Part shown: positions 18,193 through 26,799 of the stretch, in pieces
Layout of the letters: every line of letters begins with the position of its first letter
Position numbering within the stretch: position 1 is the first letter of the stretch
NCBI RefSeq assembly: GCF_009497655.1
Contig: NZ_CP023317.1
Span: 3,873,501 to 3,937,500 of the forward strand
Source of the DNA: Priestia megaterium
GTDB lineage: Bacteria > Bacillota > Bacilli > Bacillales > Bacillaceae_H
DNA: 64,000 nt
Reading direction: 5' to 3'
Program-made: the position numbers and the translations under genes
Notes under the pieces: generated by a model
Told to the model about the DNA's origin: nothing
The model's database searches: none
Seen by the model: only the letters and a program-made list of their open reading frames with translations

Positions 18193-18984
18193 CTAAAAAT
18201 CAAACATCGATAATCCACCGTCTTGAAACATTTGAGGACCTTCCATTATTTCATATGTAATCTTCTCATTGGGGTCATTTCTTATTTCAATAATGTAGGC
18301 AAAATCATCTAACGAATACTCGGTATTTTGTACAAATACATCCGGATGCTCCACGATTTTTGTCGCGGGTACATTCATTACTTCTCGAACAAGCTGCCAG
18401 TGCTTTTCATTCGCTCGTTTGGTCGATACAATCCCGTCAATGATAAAAATATTATCAGCGTTGTATTCGTCAGCAATAAGCTGACTGCGAATCGTTTGTT
18501 TTAAGAGTGTAGAAGACACAAAAAGCCACCTTTTGTTCGCACATACGCTAGCTGCTACAATGGATTCAGTTTTGCCTACTCGCGGCATACCTCGAATACC
18601 GATAAGCTTATGACCTTCTTGTTTAAACAGTTCCGCCATAAAATCTACGAGCAAACCTAATTCATCTCTTACGAAACGGAATGTCTTTTTATCATCTGCG
18701 TCACGCTGAATATAGCGACCGTGACGCACTGCTAACTTATCACGCAATTTAGGCGGTCTCATTTTTGTCACAATGATATTATCCATTGTTTTCAAAATAG
18801 ATTCAAGCCTGTCTATTTGCTCATGTGAATCACAGCGCAGCAATAATCCACGGCGAATATCATCCACTCCATTAATTGTGACAATATTAATTGACAACAT
18901 TCCAAGAAGCGATGAAATATCACCTAAAAGACCCGGACGATTTTTTTGTATTTGATATTCTAAATACCACTCAATTTTCTCCAT
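18193..18984 (-). CDS. ymfK: YmfK family protein (DUF3388), function unknown
   Basis: A 263-aa soluble protein. The N-terminus resembles an ACT-like domain (YQIQKNRPGLLGDISSLLGMLSINIVTI), suggesting binding of a small ligand. Further on GIRGMPRVGKTESIVAA looks like a P-loop (GxxxxGKT/S), so it may be an ATP- or GTP-binding protein. The function of the family is not known to me. The ATG at 18984 follows GGGAGGGG; a TTG one codon upstream is less likely. It lies between ymfJ and rodZ, as in B. subtilis. Confidence 0.88.
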   Translation of the reverse strand: MEKIEWYLEYQIQKNRPGLLGDISSLLGMLSINIVTINGVDDIRRGLLLRCDSHEQIDRLESILKTMDNIIVTKMRPPKLRDKLAVRHGRYIQRDADDKKTFRFVRDELGLLVDFMAELFKQEGHKLIGIRGMPRVGKTESIVAASVCANKRWLFVSSTLLKQTIRSQLIADEYNADNIFIIDGIVSTKRANEKHWQLVREVMNVPATKIVEHPDVFVQNTEYSLDDFAYIIEIRNDPNEKITYEIMEGPQMFQDGGLSMFDF

Positions 18985-19144
18985 CAAACCCCTCCCATTT
19001 CTTGGCTGGCCTTCGAGAGGTGCCCCCTTTTTTTCACCTAGTTTAACTATAAATGATTTCCATTATATTATAAACCCTAAAGGCAAGTAGTTCTACATTT
19101 GTTATGTATGTAAGCGCTTATTTATTTGTACTATTTAATTCTAA

Positions 19145-19186
19145 GAAAAAAGGAGCTTTCACACGCGGTGAATTAGCTCCTTTTTA
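19145..19186 (-). terminator. Intrinsic terminator after ymfJ
   Basis: An 11-bp stem (AAAAAGGAGCT with AGCTCCTTTTT) is followed on the minus strand by a T run, just beyond the ymfJ stop. Confidence 0.85.
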
Positions 19187-19197
19187 GAAACGATAAC

Positions 19198-19458
19198 TTA
19201 TTTTACTGATCCGTTATTTTGAACTAATTTCACCATGCTGCTCGCAATCGCATGCTGCTCTTCTTTAGAAGCAACGCTCCAAAGGTCTGCTAAAATTCGC
19301 TCTTGATCATTTTTTGCATCAACTTGGTTTGCTAAATATCCACCAATTTGATAAGCAAGATCATGAATAACTTCTTCTTGCATTCCTTCGTTTTGTGCAT
19401 GATGTAAACGGTCGCCTAAAAAATCTTTCCAGCTATCCCAGTTTTCTAATACTGACAT
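19198..19458 (-). CDS. ymfJ: YmfJ family protein (DUF3243), function unknown
   Basis: An 86-aa acidic helical protein starting MSVLENWDSWKDFLG. DUF3243 members are short and conserved in Bacillus beside ymfI and ymfK. No signal peptide or membrane segment is visible. AAGGAGGG lies 6 nt before the ATG. No function is known to me. Confidence 0.9.
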   Translation of the reverse strand: MSVLENWDSWKDFLGDRLHHAQNEGMQEEVIHDLAYQIGGYLANQVDAKNDQERILADLWSVASKEEQHAIASSMVKLVQNNGSVK

Positions 19459-19523
19459 GAGTAGCCCTCCTTAAGGTTTATTCATATCATAGTTTGTACC
19501 TTGTTTTTAATTTTATGCACACT

Positions 19524-20249
19524 TTATATGTACCAACCGCCATTAACCGATAATATTTGTCCAGTTATATACGAAGCACGTGAAGATATTAAATATGAAA
19601 CCGTATCTGCCACTTCTTTTGGATATCCTATTCTTCCTAAAGGGATCTCTTCAGCCAGCTCTTTAACCTCTTCTTTTGAATAGCTGGCCATCATATCCGT
19701 TTCAATCGCTCCGGGCGCAACTCCATTGACGCGAATTCCACTTAATGCAACCTCTTTTGCCAAAGCTTTTACAAACGTATTTTGGGCGCCTTTTACCATT
19801 GAATAAAGAACTTCAAACGAAGCTCCTGTAAGTCCCCAAATGGAAGAAATCATGATAATTTGTCCGCTTTTAGCACTGATCATTTTAGGCAGCAAAGCTT
19901 TTGTAATAACAAAGGGAGCCGTGATGTGAAGATAGATCATTTCTTCGGTTTCATTTGCCGAAGCATCTGTCATTAACCCGCTAACGCTTCGTCCGCTGTT
20001 ATGAATAATAACTTCTACCGGAACAATAATCTCCTTTAAAAACTTCTCCACTCCCTCTTTACATGATAAATCCGCTTGTACTGTAAACACGGTTTTCACC
20101 TTTTCAGCTAGCTCATGTGCAAGCGCCTCTATTTTGTCTTTTCGTTGATGATAGTGCAAAATAAGCGAGTATCCATCTTCAGCCAATTGCTTAGCAATCG
20201 CTGTGCCAATTCCTCCGCTTGCACCTGTCACAAGGGCAAATTTCTCCAT
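19524..20249 (-). CDS. ymfI: Short-chain dehydrogenase/reductase YmfI
   Basis: NAD(P)-dependent oxidoreductase of the classical SDR family, 241 aa. The cofactor motif is VTGASGGIGTAIA (TGxxxGxG) at residues about 7-19, with NSGRSVSG (NxxG-like), catalytic Ser in MISSIWG and YxxxK in YSMVKGA. The C-terminus (SVNGGWYI) is typical of FabG-like enzymes. I chose the ATG at 20249 because AAAGGAG precedes it; the frame extends upstream into the ymfH terminator. The physiological substrate is unknown; it need not be FabG. Confidence 0.92.
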   Translation of the reverse strand: MEKFALVTGASGGIGTAIAKQLAEDGYSLILHYHQRKDKIEALAHELAEKVKTVFTVQADLSCKEGVEKFLKEIIVPVEVIIHNSGRSVSGLMTDASANETEEMIYLHITAPFVITKALLPKMISAKSGQIIMISSIWGLTGASFEVLYSMVKGAQNTFVKALAKEVALSGIRVNGVAPGAIETDMMASYSKEEVKELAEEIPLGRIGYPKEVADTVSYLISSRASYITGQILSVNGGWYI

Positions 20250-20270
20250 AGCCTTCTCTCCTTTACATGC

Positions 20271-20298
20271 AAAAAAGCTGATGAACATCAGCTTTTTT
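20271..20298 (-). terminator. Intrinsic terminator between ymfH and ymfI
   Basis: A perfect 13-bp stem (AAAAAAGCTGATG with CATCAGCTTTTTT, loop AA) follows the ymfH stop codon and is strong in both directions. Confidence 0.88.
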
Positions 20299-20312
20299 GG
20301 CAACAATCATCT

Positions 20313-21596
20313 TTATTTAGGTACTACTTCACAAACCGTAAAGTTCTTTTCATCAATAATCTCGTTTAGCACATCTTTTATTTCGTTTACCTTCAGTTTT
20401 TCTAGCGTTTCAACAATATCAAATAAATTCATATCATTAAACGCATAGCGTGTAAACTGATTAGCGATAAACTCAGGTGAGTTTAATGAACGTAAAAATC
20501 CGCCGATTTTCTTTTTACGAATACGTTCAAGTTCCTCTTCTGTTAGTGATTTTGTTTTCATTTCAAGTAAAATTTGTTTAACTCGATCATACAGCTGTTC
20601 GGGTTGATCCGTATCTCCTCCGATAAGAGCAAAACCAAATCCTCTTTCCTCCGTATAATCATACGCAAACGTTTCATCAATGAGTCCGTCTGCATACAAC
20701 TCCTCATAGTACGAAGAGCTTTTTCCAAATGCATAATCTAAAATGATATTCATTGCTAACTCGTATTTAAGCATTTCTCCGCCTGAACGCTGCGGATTTT
20801 TCGCTTTTAGACCCACCATACATTTCGAAGACTGCACCGGCATTTTTAATACTTGTTTTTCTTGATCCACCGTTTCAGGCTCTTCGTCAAAATGACGCTG
20901 TATGTCAGAGATTTCTTTATAATCTTTTTTCTGCTGATTGTCTCGAACTTGCTTCATTACTTTTTCCGCATCAACAGGACCTACAATGAACAACAGCATG
21001 TTGCTCGGATGATAGAACGTTTCATAGCATGTGTACAGTAAATCTTTATTAATATGTGAAATCGATTCGATCGTGCCAGCAATATCAATTTTAACAGGAT
21101 GGTTTTTGTACATATTTTGAATGGTACCAAAATACAAGCGCCAGTCCGGATTGTCGTCATACATTGTAATTTCTTGACCGATAATGCCTTTTTCTTTTTC
21201 TACCGTTTTTTCTGAGAAGTACGGCTCTTGTACAAAGTCCACTAATGTTTCAAGATTTTCTTCAAAGTTAGATGTACAGCTGAATAAGTAAGCTGTGCGG
21301 GTAAAAGAAGTAAATGCGTTGGCCGAAGCACCTTGTTTACTAAACTGCTGAAAGACATCTCCGTCTTCTTTTTCAAATAATTTATGCTCTAAAAAGTGGG
21401 CAATTCCATCCGGAACTTTTGTCATTTCATTTTCATTTAGCGGTACAAATTGATTGTCAATCGATCCGTAGTTTGTTGTAAAAGTGGCAAACGTTTTGTT
21501 AAACTCCGGTTTTGGCAAAATGTATACCTGCAGCCCGTTATCCATTTTTTCATGATACAGCTGTTCTTGAAGCTGCGAAAATTCAATTTTCTCCAT
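20313..21596 (-). CDS. ymfH: M16-family zinc peptidase YmfH (catalytic partner)
   Basis: Pitrilysin/insulinase-type peptidase, 427 aa, with the inverted zinc motif intact (HFLEH within GIAHFLEHKLFE at about residues 68-79). It is encoded directly after, and overlapping, ymfF, whose product lacks that motif. Together they look like a two-subunit M16 protease with one active and one inactive chain. The ATG at 21596 lies inside the end of ymfF (14-nt overlap), with GGCGGTG upstream; a GTG at 21605 is an alternative. The substrate is unknown. Confidence 0.92.
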   Translation of the reverse strand: MEKIEFSQLQEQLYHEKMDNGLQVYILPKPEFNKTFATFTTNYGSIDNQFVPLNENEMTKVPDGIAHFLEHKLFEKEDGDVFQQFSKQGASANAFTSFTRTAYLFSCTSNFEENLETLVDFVQEPYFSEKTVEKEKGIIGQEITMYDDNPDWRLYFGTIQNMYKNHPVKIDIAGTIESISHINKDLLYTCYETFYHPSNMLLFIVGPVDAEKVMKQVRDNQQKKDYKEISDIQRHFDEEPETVDQEKQVLKMPVQSSKCMVGLKAKNPQRSGGEMLKYELAMNIILDYAFGKSSSYYEELYADGLIDETFAYDYTEERGFGFALIGGDTDQPEQLYDRVKQILLEMKTKSLTEEELERIRKKKIGGFLRSLNSPEFIANQFTRYAFNDMNLFDIVETLEKLKVNEIKDVLNEIIDEKNFTVCEVVPK

Positions 21597-22878
21597 TTTC
21601 TTCACCGCCCGTTCCTGTTAAGAAATAAATTGTATCCATTTCAATTTTCTCAGCCACTTTAATAATTTCCTGCTTAGATACCGCATCAATATGCTTTAAG
21701 TATTCATCAATTGAAATATCTTTACCCGTTAATTCATTATGATACATAACCTCTACTAGTCCTCGTGGAGTATCCACCGTTTCAAGCAGCTGGTTGTGAA
21801 TAACGGCTTTCGTTTGAGCGATTTCGCCGTCTGTAAACGATCCTTGTTTCATTTCCTGCATTTGTTCTTTAATAATCGTAACAGCTTGGTCGTAATTTTT
21901 AGCATCAATACCCGACATGACCATTAGTAATCCTTTATGACTCTCTACTCTCGAAGCAGCATAGTAAGCTAAGCTCGCTTTTTCACGAACGTTAATAAAT
22001 AGCTTGGAATGTGAGAACCCTCCGAATATCCCATTGAATACTTGAAGAGCAAAATACTGTCTATCTCCGTATACAACGTTTGTACGATAGCCAATATTTA
22101 ATTTCCCTTGTTTGACTTCTTGTTTTTCCACCACTTCATTTACGTTCGAGATCTCTTTAGACGTGATAGAATCTTCAATGTCTTTTTGCTCGCGCTTTGG
22201 TAAAGTAAATGTTTCTTTTACTGTTTGTAAAACCTCTTCGACTTGCAAATCTCCAATAGCATAAAGGTGAATGGCATCTTCTTTTAACACCTGCTGATAA
22301 TAGGCGTACAAACTTTCACCTGTAATTTCTTCCACATCGTCAATTTGACCGTTTACATGTAAAGAGTAAGGTTCTTCCTTACACATTTCTTCAACTAGTC
22401 TTAAATTAGCATAGCGCATTTTATCATCAAATACGGCTTGAATTCGCTGACGAAGCGAACGCTTTTCTTTTGTCATAATATCCGTTAAAAAAGAGTCCCC
22501 TTCAACTGCTGGCTTTAATAAAATATCGCCAAGAAGAGCTAACGCTTTTTGTAAAAGCGGAGTTGAATCTTTCAAATATTTTTCATTCGCTATATCAATG
22601 CGAATCGTAATATCGTGGTTATCACCTTTTTTTGTTAAGTCTACTTGTAAAGTAGCACCATAAAGCTCATCTAAATATGTACGAAGCTTTGTCGTAGACG
22701 GCAGCGACTCGGTAGCGCTTTGAAGCACATAAGGTAAAAGGGCACGCATTGTCACCGTTTTCTTATCTAAAGGGGCATTTAGTTTTAAAATGAACGTGTT
22801 TGTTTTGTACTTAGCTGTTTGAATGGTATGAACAGTCAATCCTTCTAGTTCATGTTTTTGTTCAGTCAATAATTTCAT
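21583..22878 (-). CDS. ymfF: M16-like protein YmfF, probably non-catalytic subunit
   Basis: A 431-aa M16-fold protein. The region where HxxEH is expected reads LLPYVLQSATESLP, with no metal ligands, so it is predicted to be inactive and to serve as the chamber-forming partner of YmfH. The C-terminal half has the usual M16 structural features (VFNGIFGGFSHSKLFINVREKASLAY). GGAGG precedes the ATG. It opens the ymfF-ymfH unit, and the end of the gene overlaps the ymfH start, implying translational coupling. Confidence 0.9.
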   Translation of the reverse strand: MKLLTEQKHELEGLTVHTIQTAKYKTNTFILKLNAPLDKKTVTMRALLPYVLQSATESLPSTTKLRTYLDELYGATLQVDLTKKGDNHDITIRIDIANEKYLKDSTPLLQKALALLGDILLKPAVEGDSFLTDIMTKEKRSLRQRIQAVFDDKMRYANLRLVEEMCKEEPYSLHVNGQIDDVEEITGESLYAYYQQVLKEDAIHLYAIGDLQVEEVLQTVKETFTLPKREQKDIEDSITSKEISNVNEVVEKQEVKQGKLNIGYRTNVVYGDRQYFALQVFNGIFGGFSHSKLFINVREKASLAYYAASRVESHKGLLMVMSGIDAKNYDQAVTIIKEQMQEMKQGSFTDGEIAQTKAVIHNQLLETVDTPRGLVEVMYHNELTGKDISIDEYLKHIDAVSKQEIIKVAEKIEMDTIYFLTGTGGEENGEN

Positions 22879-23043
22879 ATATAAACCTCCTTTTAAATTT
22901 TGATGTATTAACTAGACAATACTTCTATTTTGAATCTTTAACGCTAATTTTAGTCTTATAACCACTATATCGAATTCAAGGAAACATTTTCAAGTAACTT
23001 GCCGCGCGCTTCCTCATTTCTTTTCATATTCTTTCTCTCAATG

Positions 23044-23090
23044 AAAAAAAGGCGGAGAAAAGAATATGATTTCTTTGTCTCCACCTTCTA
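23044..23090 (-). terminator. Intrinsic terminator after nupQ
   Basis: A 10-bp stem (AAGGTGGAGA with TCTCCGCCTT, one G-U) is followed on the minus strand by seven T residues and ends the transporter operon. Confidence 0.82.
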
Positions 23091-23136
23091 TATTTATCCA
23101 ACTTTAGTCATTGTTAGACCTCGTATAGAGGATTTA

Positions 23137-24096
23137 TTAGCGGCGGCCTTTTTCATAAGGAACGCCCAGCGCTTTAGGAGCCTCAGCACGTCCTACAAAA
23201 CCAGTAAGCGCTAAGATTGTTAATACGTACGGTGCAATGGTTAAAAGGACGGATGGGATATCTTGAATAACCGGAATCTGAGCTCCCGTGATACTCAAAG
23301 ACTGTGCTAATCCGAAAAACATGGCTGCACCTAAAGCACCAATAGGATGCCACTTCCCGAAAATCATGGCCGCAATAGCAAGGAACCCTTGTCCAGCAAT
23401 CGTTCCCGCTGCAAAGTTTGTAGCGATAGACGTGGCATACACCGCTCCGCCGATTCCAGCGAACATGCCGGAAATCATAACGCCAACGTAACGCATTCTC
23501 ACAACTTTGATCCCCATCGTGTCTGCTGCCATTGGGTGTTCACCAACTGAACGAAGACGGAGACCAAACGGCGTTTTATAAATGATGTACCATACAGCAA
23601 AAGCTAGCGCAATCGCAATATAAGACGTAATAGGAACGTTCGAAAACAGAATTTTACCGATTACTGGAATGTCTGATAAACCTGGAATACTTACTTTATC
23701 GATACGGAATTGAATAAAATCTGTTTGTCCTTTCCCAAAAATCTTTTTAATTAAAAAGATTGAAAGACCCGCAGCTAGAAAATTCAGGGCTACACCACTT
23801 ACAGTTTGATCTGCTTTTAATGTAATGCTTGCAACAGCATGAATCAGCGAGAACACAGCGCAAACAACAGCCGCAATTACTATTGCTACCCACGGGGCCC
23901 AAGCACCTAATGAATCCTGAAGTAAAAGGGTTGAAACAATACCTGTGAACGCGCCAAACATCATCAGCCCTTCTAATCCAATGTTCACAACCCCGGAACG
24001 TTCACTAAATATCCCTCCGAGCGCGGTAAAGATAAGCGGTGCAGCTGAATATAGCGCCGCTGGAATAATAATGGCTAACACCTCTAAGAAGTTCAT
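23137..24096 (-). CDS. nupQ: Nucleoside ABC transporter permease NupQ
   Basis: Second membrane subunit (319 aa) of a sugar/nucleoside-type ABC importer (BPD_transp_2 family), with about 8-10 hydrophobic segments. The motif GGIFSERSGVVNIGLEGLM near residues 27-45 is diagnostic of YufQ/NupQ-like permeases. It overlaps nupP by 4 nt (ATGA) and has GGGGGGA upstream of its ATG. It is the last gene of the operon. In B. subtilis NupNOPQ imports guanosine; substrate here is inferred from homology. Confidence 0.92.
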   Translation of the reverse strand: MNFLEVLAIIIPAALYSAAPLIFTALGGIFSERSGVVNIGLEGLMMFGAFTGIVSTLLLQDSLGAWAPWVAIVIAAVVCAVFSLIHAVASITLKADQTVSGVALNFLAAGLSIFLIKKIFGKGQTDFIQFRIDKVSIPGLSDIPVIGKILFSNVPITSYIAIALAFAVWYIIYKTPFGLRLRSVGEHPMAADTMGIKVVRMRYVGVMISGMFAGIGGAVYATSIATNFAAGTIAGQGFLAIAAMIFGKWHPIGALGAAMFFGLAQSLSITGAQIPVIQDIPSVLLTIAPYVLTILALTGFVGRAEAPKALGVPYEKGRR

Positions 24097-25154
24097 TTTG
24101 CTCCCCCCTTGCCTGCACGGCCAAGCACCCAGCGAATTAAATAACCAGATGCAACAAAAAAGATAATAAGCGCAATGACAATTTGAATTAATTCAGACGG
24201 TACGCCTGTCATAAAGTTCATTTGAGGAGCCGCAGTTTGCAGTCCTCCGAAAAAGAATGAAGCTAATAAAATTCCAATTGCGCTGTTAGCTCCTAAAAGG
24301 GCTACGGCAATACCGTCAAATCCCGTACCCGTAAACGCAGTGAATGTGCCCATATATTGAAATGTTCCAAGCCCTTCCATAGCCCCGGCAAGCCCGGCAA
24401 AAGCGCCTGAAATCGCCATGGATAACACAATGTTTCGGCCTACATTCATTCCTGCATACTGTGAAGCATGCTGATTAAAACCAACGGCTCTTAGCTCGAA
24501 GCCCTTAGCTGTTTTATTCAAAATAAACCACATTACGACGGCTGCAGCGATGGTAATAAGAATGCCGTAATGAAGGCGGGAGTTATTGGTTAACTGTGCT
24601 AAAAAGCTTGATGCTAAAGATGCCGATTCTTTAATATCATACGATTTTTCATTACCCGCGTATAAATACGTACGGATTAAGCTGCTCGTGGTGTAAAGGG
24701 CAATATAGTTCATCATGATGGAAACAATTACCTCATGAACATGAAATTTTGCTTTTAAAAATCCTGGAATAAACGCCCAAACTGCTCCAGCTGCAGCTGC
24801 TGCTAATACAGCTAAAGGAATATGAATGACTGCTGGTAAATCAAACGCATACCCAACCCATACTGAAGCCAACCAGCCAACTAAAAGCTGTCCTTCTACT
24901 CCAATGTTAAAGAGACCGGTTTTATAAGCAAACGCAACCGCAATACCGGCCAGAGCAAGAGGAGTCATGGCACGAATCGTTTCTCCAATGGCTTTTGGCG
25001 TCCCAAACATCCCGTCAAAAAGAGATTGATAGCCAAGCATTGGATCATAGCCGCCTAGTAACATAATAACCGCTCCGGCAATGAGTCCTAATATGGCCGA
25101 TACAACAGGGATCAAAATCATCATTACACGTTCATTTTTCACAAGTTTATTCAT
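24093..25154 (-). CDS. nupP: Nucleoside ABC transporter permease NupP
   Basis: First membrane subunit (353 aa), BPD_transp_2 family. The conserved stretch AFAYKTGLFNIGVEGQLL and GANSAIGIL regions mark the permease fold. About ten membrane segments are visible. The start overlaps nupO by 4 nt and the stop overlaps nupQ by 4 nt, so the three genes are translationally coupled. Confidence 0.92.
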   Translation of the reverse strand: MNKLVKNERVMMILIPVVSAILGLIAGAVIMLLGGYDPMLGYQSLFDGMFGTPKAIGETIRAMTPLALAGIAVAFAYKTGLFNIGVEGQLLVGWLASVWVGYAFDLPAVIHIPLAVLAAAAAGAVWAFIPGFLKAKFHVHEVIVSIMMNYIALYTTSSLIRTYLYAGNEKSYDIKESASLASSFLAQLTNNSRLHYGILITIAAAVVMWFILNKTAKGFELRAVGFNQHASQYAGMNVGRNIVLSMAISGAFAGLAGAMEGLGTFQYMGTFTAFTGTGFDGIAVALLGANSAIGILLASFFFGGLQTAAPQMNFMTGVPSELIQIVIALIIFFVASGYLIRWVLGRAGKGGAK

Positions 25155-26680
25155 GCTGTTCCACCCGCTTTCTCACGCGTACCGCCTGCCATTAATAGAC
25201 CTAACTCTTGTTCATTCGTTTCTTTTGGATCTACAATGTCAACTATTTTCCCTTCATAAATAACCGCAATGCGATCGCTTAGATTCATTACTTCATCTAG
25301 TTCTAGCGAAACGAGCAGCACTGCCCGTCCTTTATCTCGTTCTTCAATCAGCTTTTTATGAATAAATTCAATGGCTCCTACATCCAGCCCCCTCGTTGGC
25401 TGAGCTGCAATTAATAGTTCCGGACTGCGGTCTACTTCACGGGCAATAATGGCTTTTTGCTGATTTCCGCCCGATAGCGATCGCGCTTGCGTATATTCAC
25501 TAGGGGTTCGCACATCATATTCTGCAATTAACTCTTTTGCTTTTTTATACAGCTCTTTATAATTCAAAATACCTGATTTAGACATCGGCTTTTGATAATA
25601 CGTTTGAAGACCGATATTTTCACCAATTGTGTAATCTAATACAAGCCCGTGCTTATGGCGATCCTGCGGAATATGTCCTACTCCTGACTCCGTAATTTTA
25701 CGCGTGGATAACGTAGACAGTTCTTGATTTTTTAACGTGACCGAGCCCGACTTTATTTTTCTTAGACCCGTAATTGCCTCAATCAGCTCTGTTTGGCCAT
25801 TTCCATCCACACCCGCGATGCCTACAATTTCGCCTGCTCGAACGCTTAGATCAAGTGAACTTACAGCCTCTACTCCTCGGCTGTCTTCTACTACTAATTC
25901 TTTTATTGTTAACACAGCTTCTTTTGGAGTCGCTGTTTTCTTTTCAGTTTTAAAATGTACTTCTCTTCCGACCATTAAAGCAGCAAGTTCATCAGGGTTG
26001 GTCTCTTGCACATTTACCGTACCAACCCCGACACCTTTTCGAATAATTGTACAGCGGTCACACACTGACATAATTTCTTTTAATTTATGCGTAATTAAAA
26101 TAATCGACTTTCCTTCTTGAATTAATTTTTTCATAATTTGAATTAATTCCGTAATTTCCTGAGGTGTTAAGGCGGCAGTAGGTTCATCAAAAATAAGAAT
26201 GTCGGCTCCTCTGTAAAGCGTCTTTAAAATTTCCACTCGCTGCTGCATGCCAACTGAGATATCTTGAATCTTCGCATATGGATCTACCGATAATCCATAT
26301 TGATTTGAAAGCTCTTGAATATCTTGAGCTGCTTTTTTAATATTGATTTTCCCCGTTCGCGTCGGTTCGTTCCCAAGAATAATATTTTCTGTGACTGTAA
26401 AGTTTTGAACAAGCATAAAGTGCTGATGAACCATTCCAATTCCTAAGTCATTCGCTACGTTAGGGTCCGTGATTTTGACTTCTTGGCCGTTTACACGAAT
26501 CTGCCCTTTTTCAGGCTGATAAAGCCCAAATAAAACGTTCATCAGCGTTGACTTACCTGCACCATTTTCTCCTAACAAAGCATGAATTTCTCCCTTTTTT
26601 ACTTGGAGTGTAATATTGTCATTAGCGACAATACCGGGAAACTCTTTGCGAATATCTAGCATTTCAATAACATATTCCAC
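25151..26680 (-). CDS. nupO: Nucleoside ABC transporter ATPase NupO
   Basis: Duplicated ABC ATPase (509 aa) that powers the NupPQ permease. The first domain has Walker A GENGAGKST and Walker B ILIFDEPTAAL. The second has GVDGNGQTE (degenerate Walker A lacking the usual Lys) and signature LSGGNQQK. I chose the GTG at 26680, which follows AGGGAGTG by 6 nt and gives the family N-terminus (MEYVIEM). A GTG at 26689 is the alternative. A hairpin terminator lies between nupN and this gene, probably lowering its expression relative to the binding protein. Confidence 0.93.
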   Translation of the reverse strand: MEYVIEMLDIRKEFPGIVANDNITLQVKKGEIHALLGENGAGKSTLMNVLFGLYQPEKGQIRVNGQEVKITDPNVANDLGIGMVHQHFMLVQNFTVTENIILGNEPTRTGKINIKKAAQDIQELSNQYGLSVDPYAKIQDISVGMQQRVEILKTLYRGADILIFDEPTAALTPQEITELIQIMKKLIQEGKSIILITHKLKEIMSVCDRCTIIRKGVGVGTVNVQETNPDELAALMVGREVHFKTEKKTATPKEAVLTIKELVVEDSRGVEAVSSLDLSVRAGEIVGIAGVDGNGQTELIEAITGLRKIKSGSVTLKNQELSTLSTRKITESGVGHIPQDRHKHGLVLDYTIGENIGLQTYYQKPMSKSGILNYKELYKKAKELIAEYDVRTPSEYTQARSLSGGNQQKAIIAREVDRSPELLIAAQPTRGLDVGAIEFIHKKLIEERDKGRAVLLVSLELDEVMNLSDRIAVIYEGKIVDIVDPKETNEQELGLLMAGGTREKAGGTA

Positions 26681-26738
26681 TACTTTCACTCCCTATTCCT
26701 TCCTGCTACAGGATTCTGTCTTCCGTTTTTCGGCTATG

Positions 26739-26765
26739 AAAAAGGCTAGTTTTCACTAGCCTTTT
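26739..26765 (-). terminator. Internal hairpin between nupN and nupO
   Basis: A stem of about 11 bp (AAAAGGCTAGT with ACTAGCCTTTT, loop TTTC) with a T run on the minus strand lies in the nupN-nupO gap. Partial termination here would give more binding protein than ATPase and permease. Confidence 0.75.
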
Positions 26766-26799
26766 ATACTCATATAATCATTGCTTAACAGATATCAGC

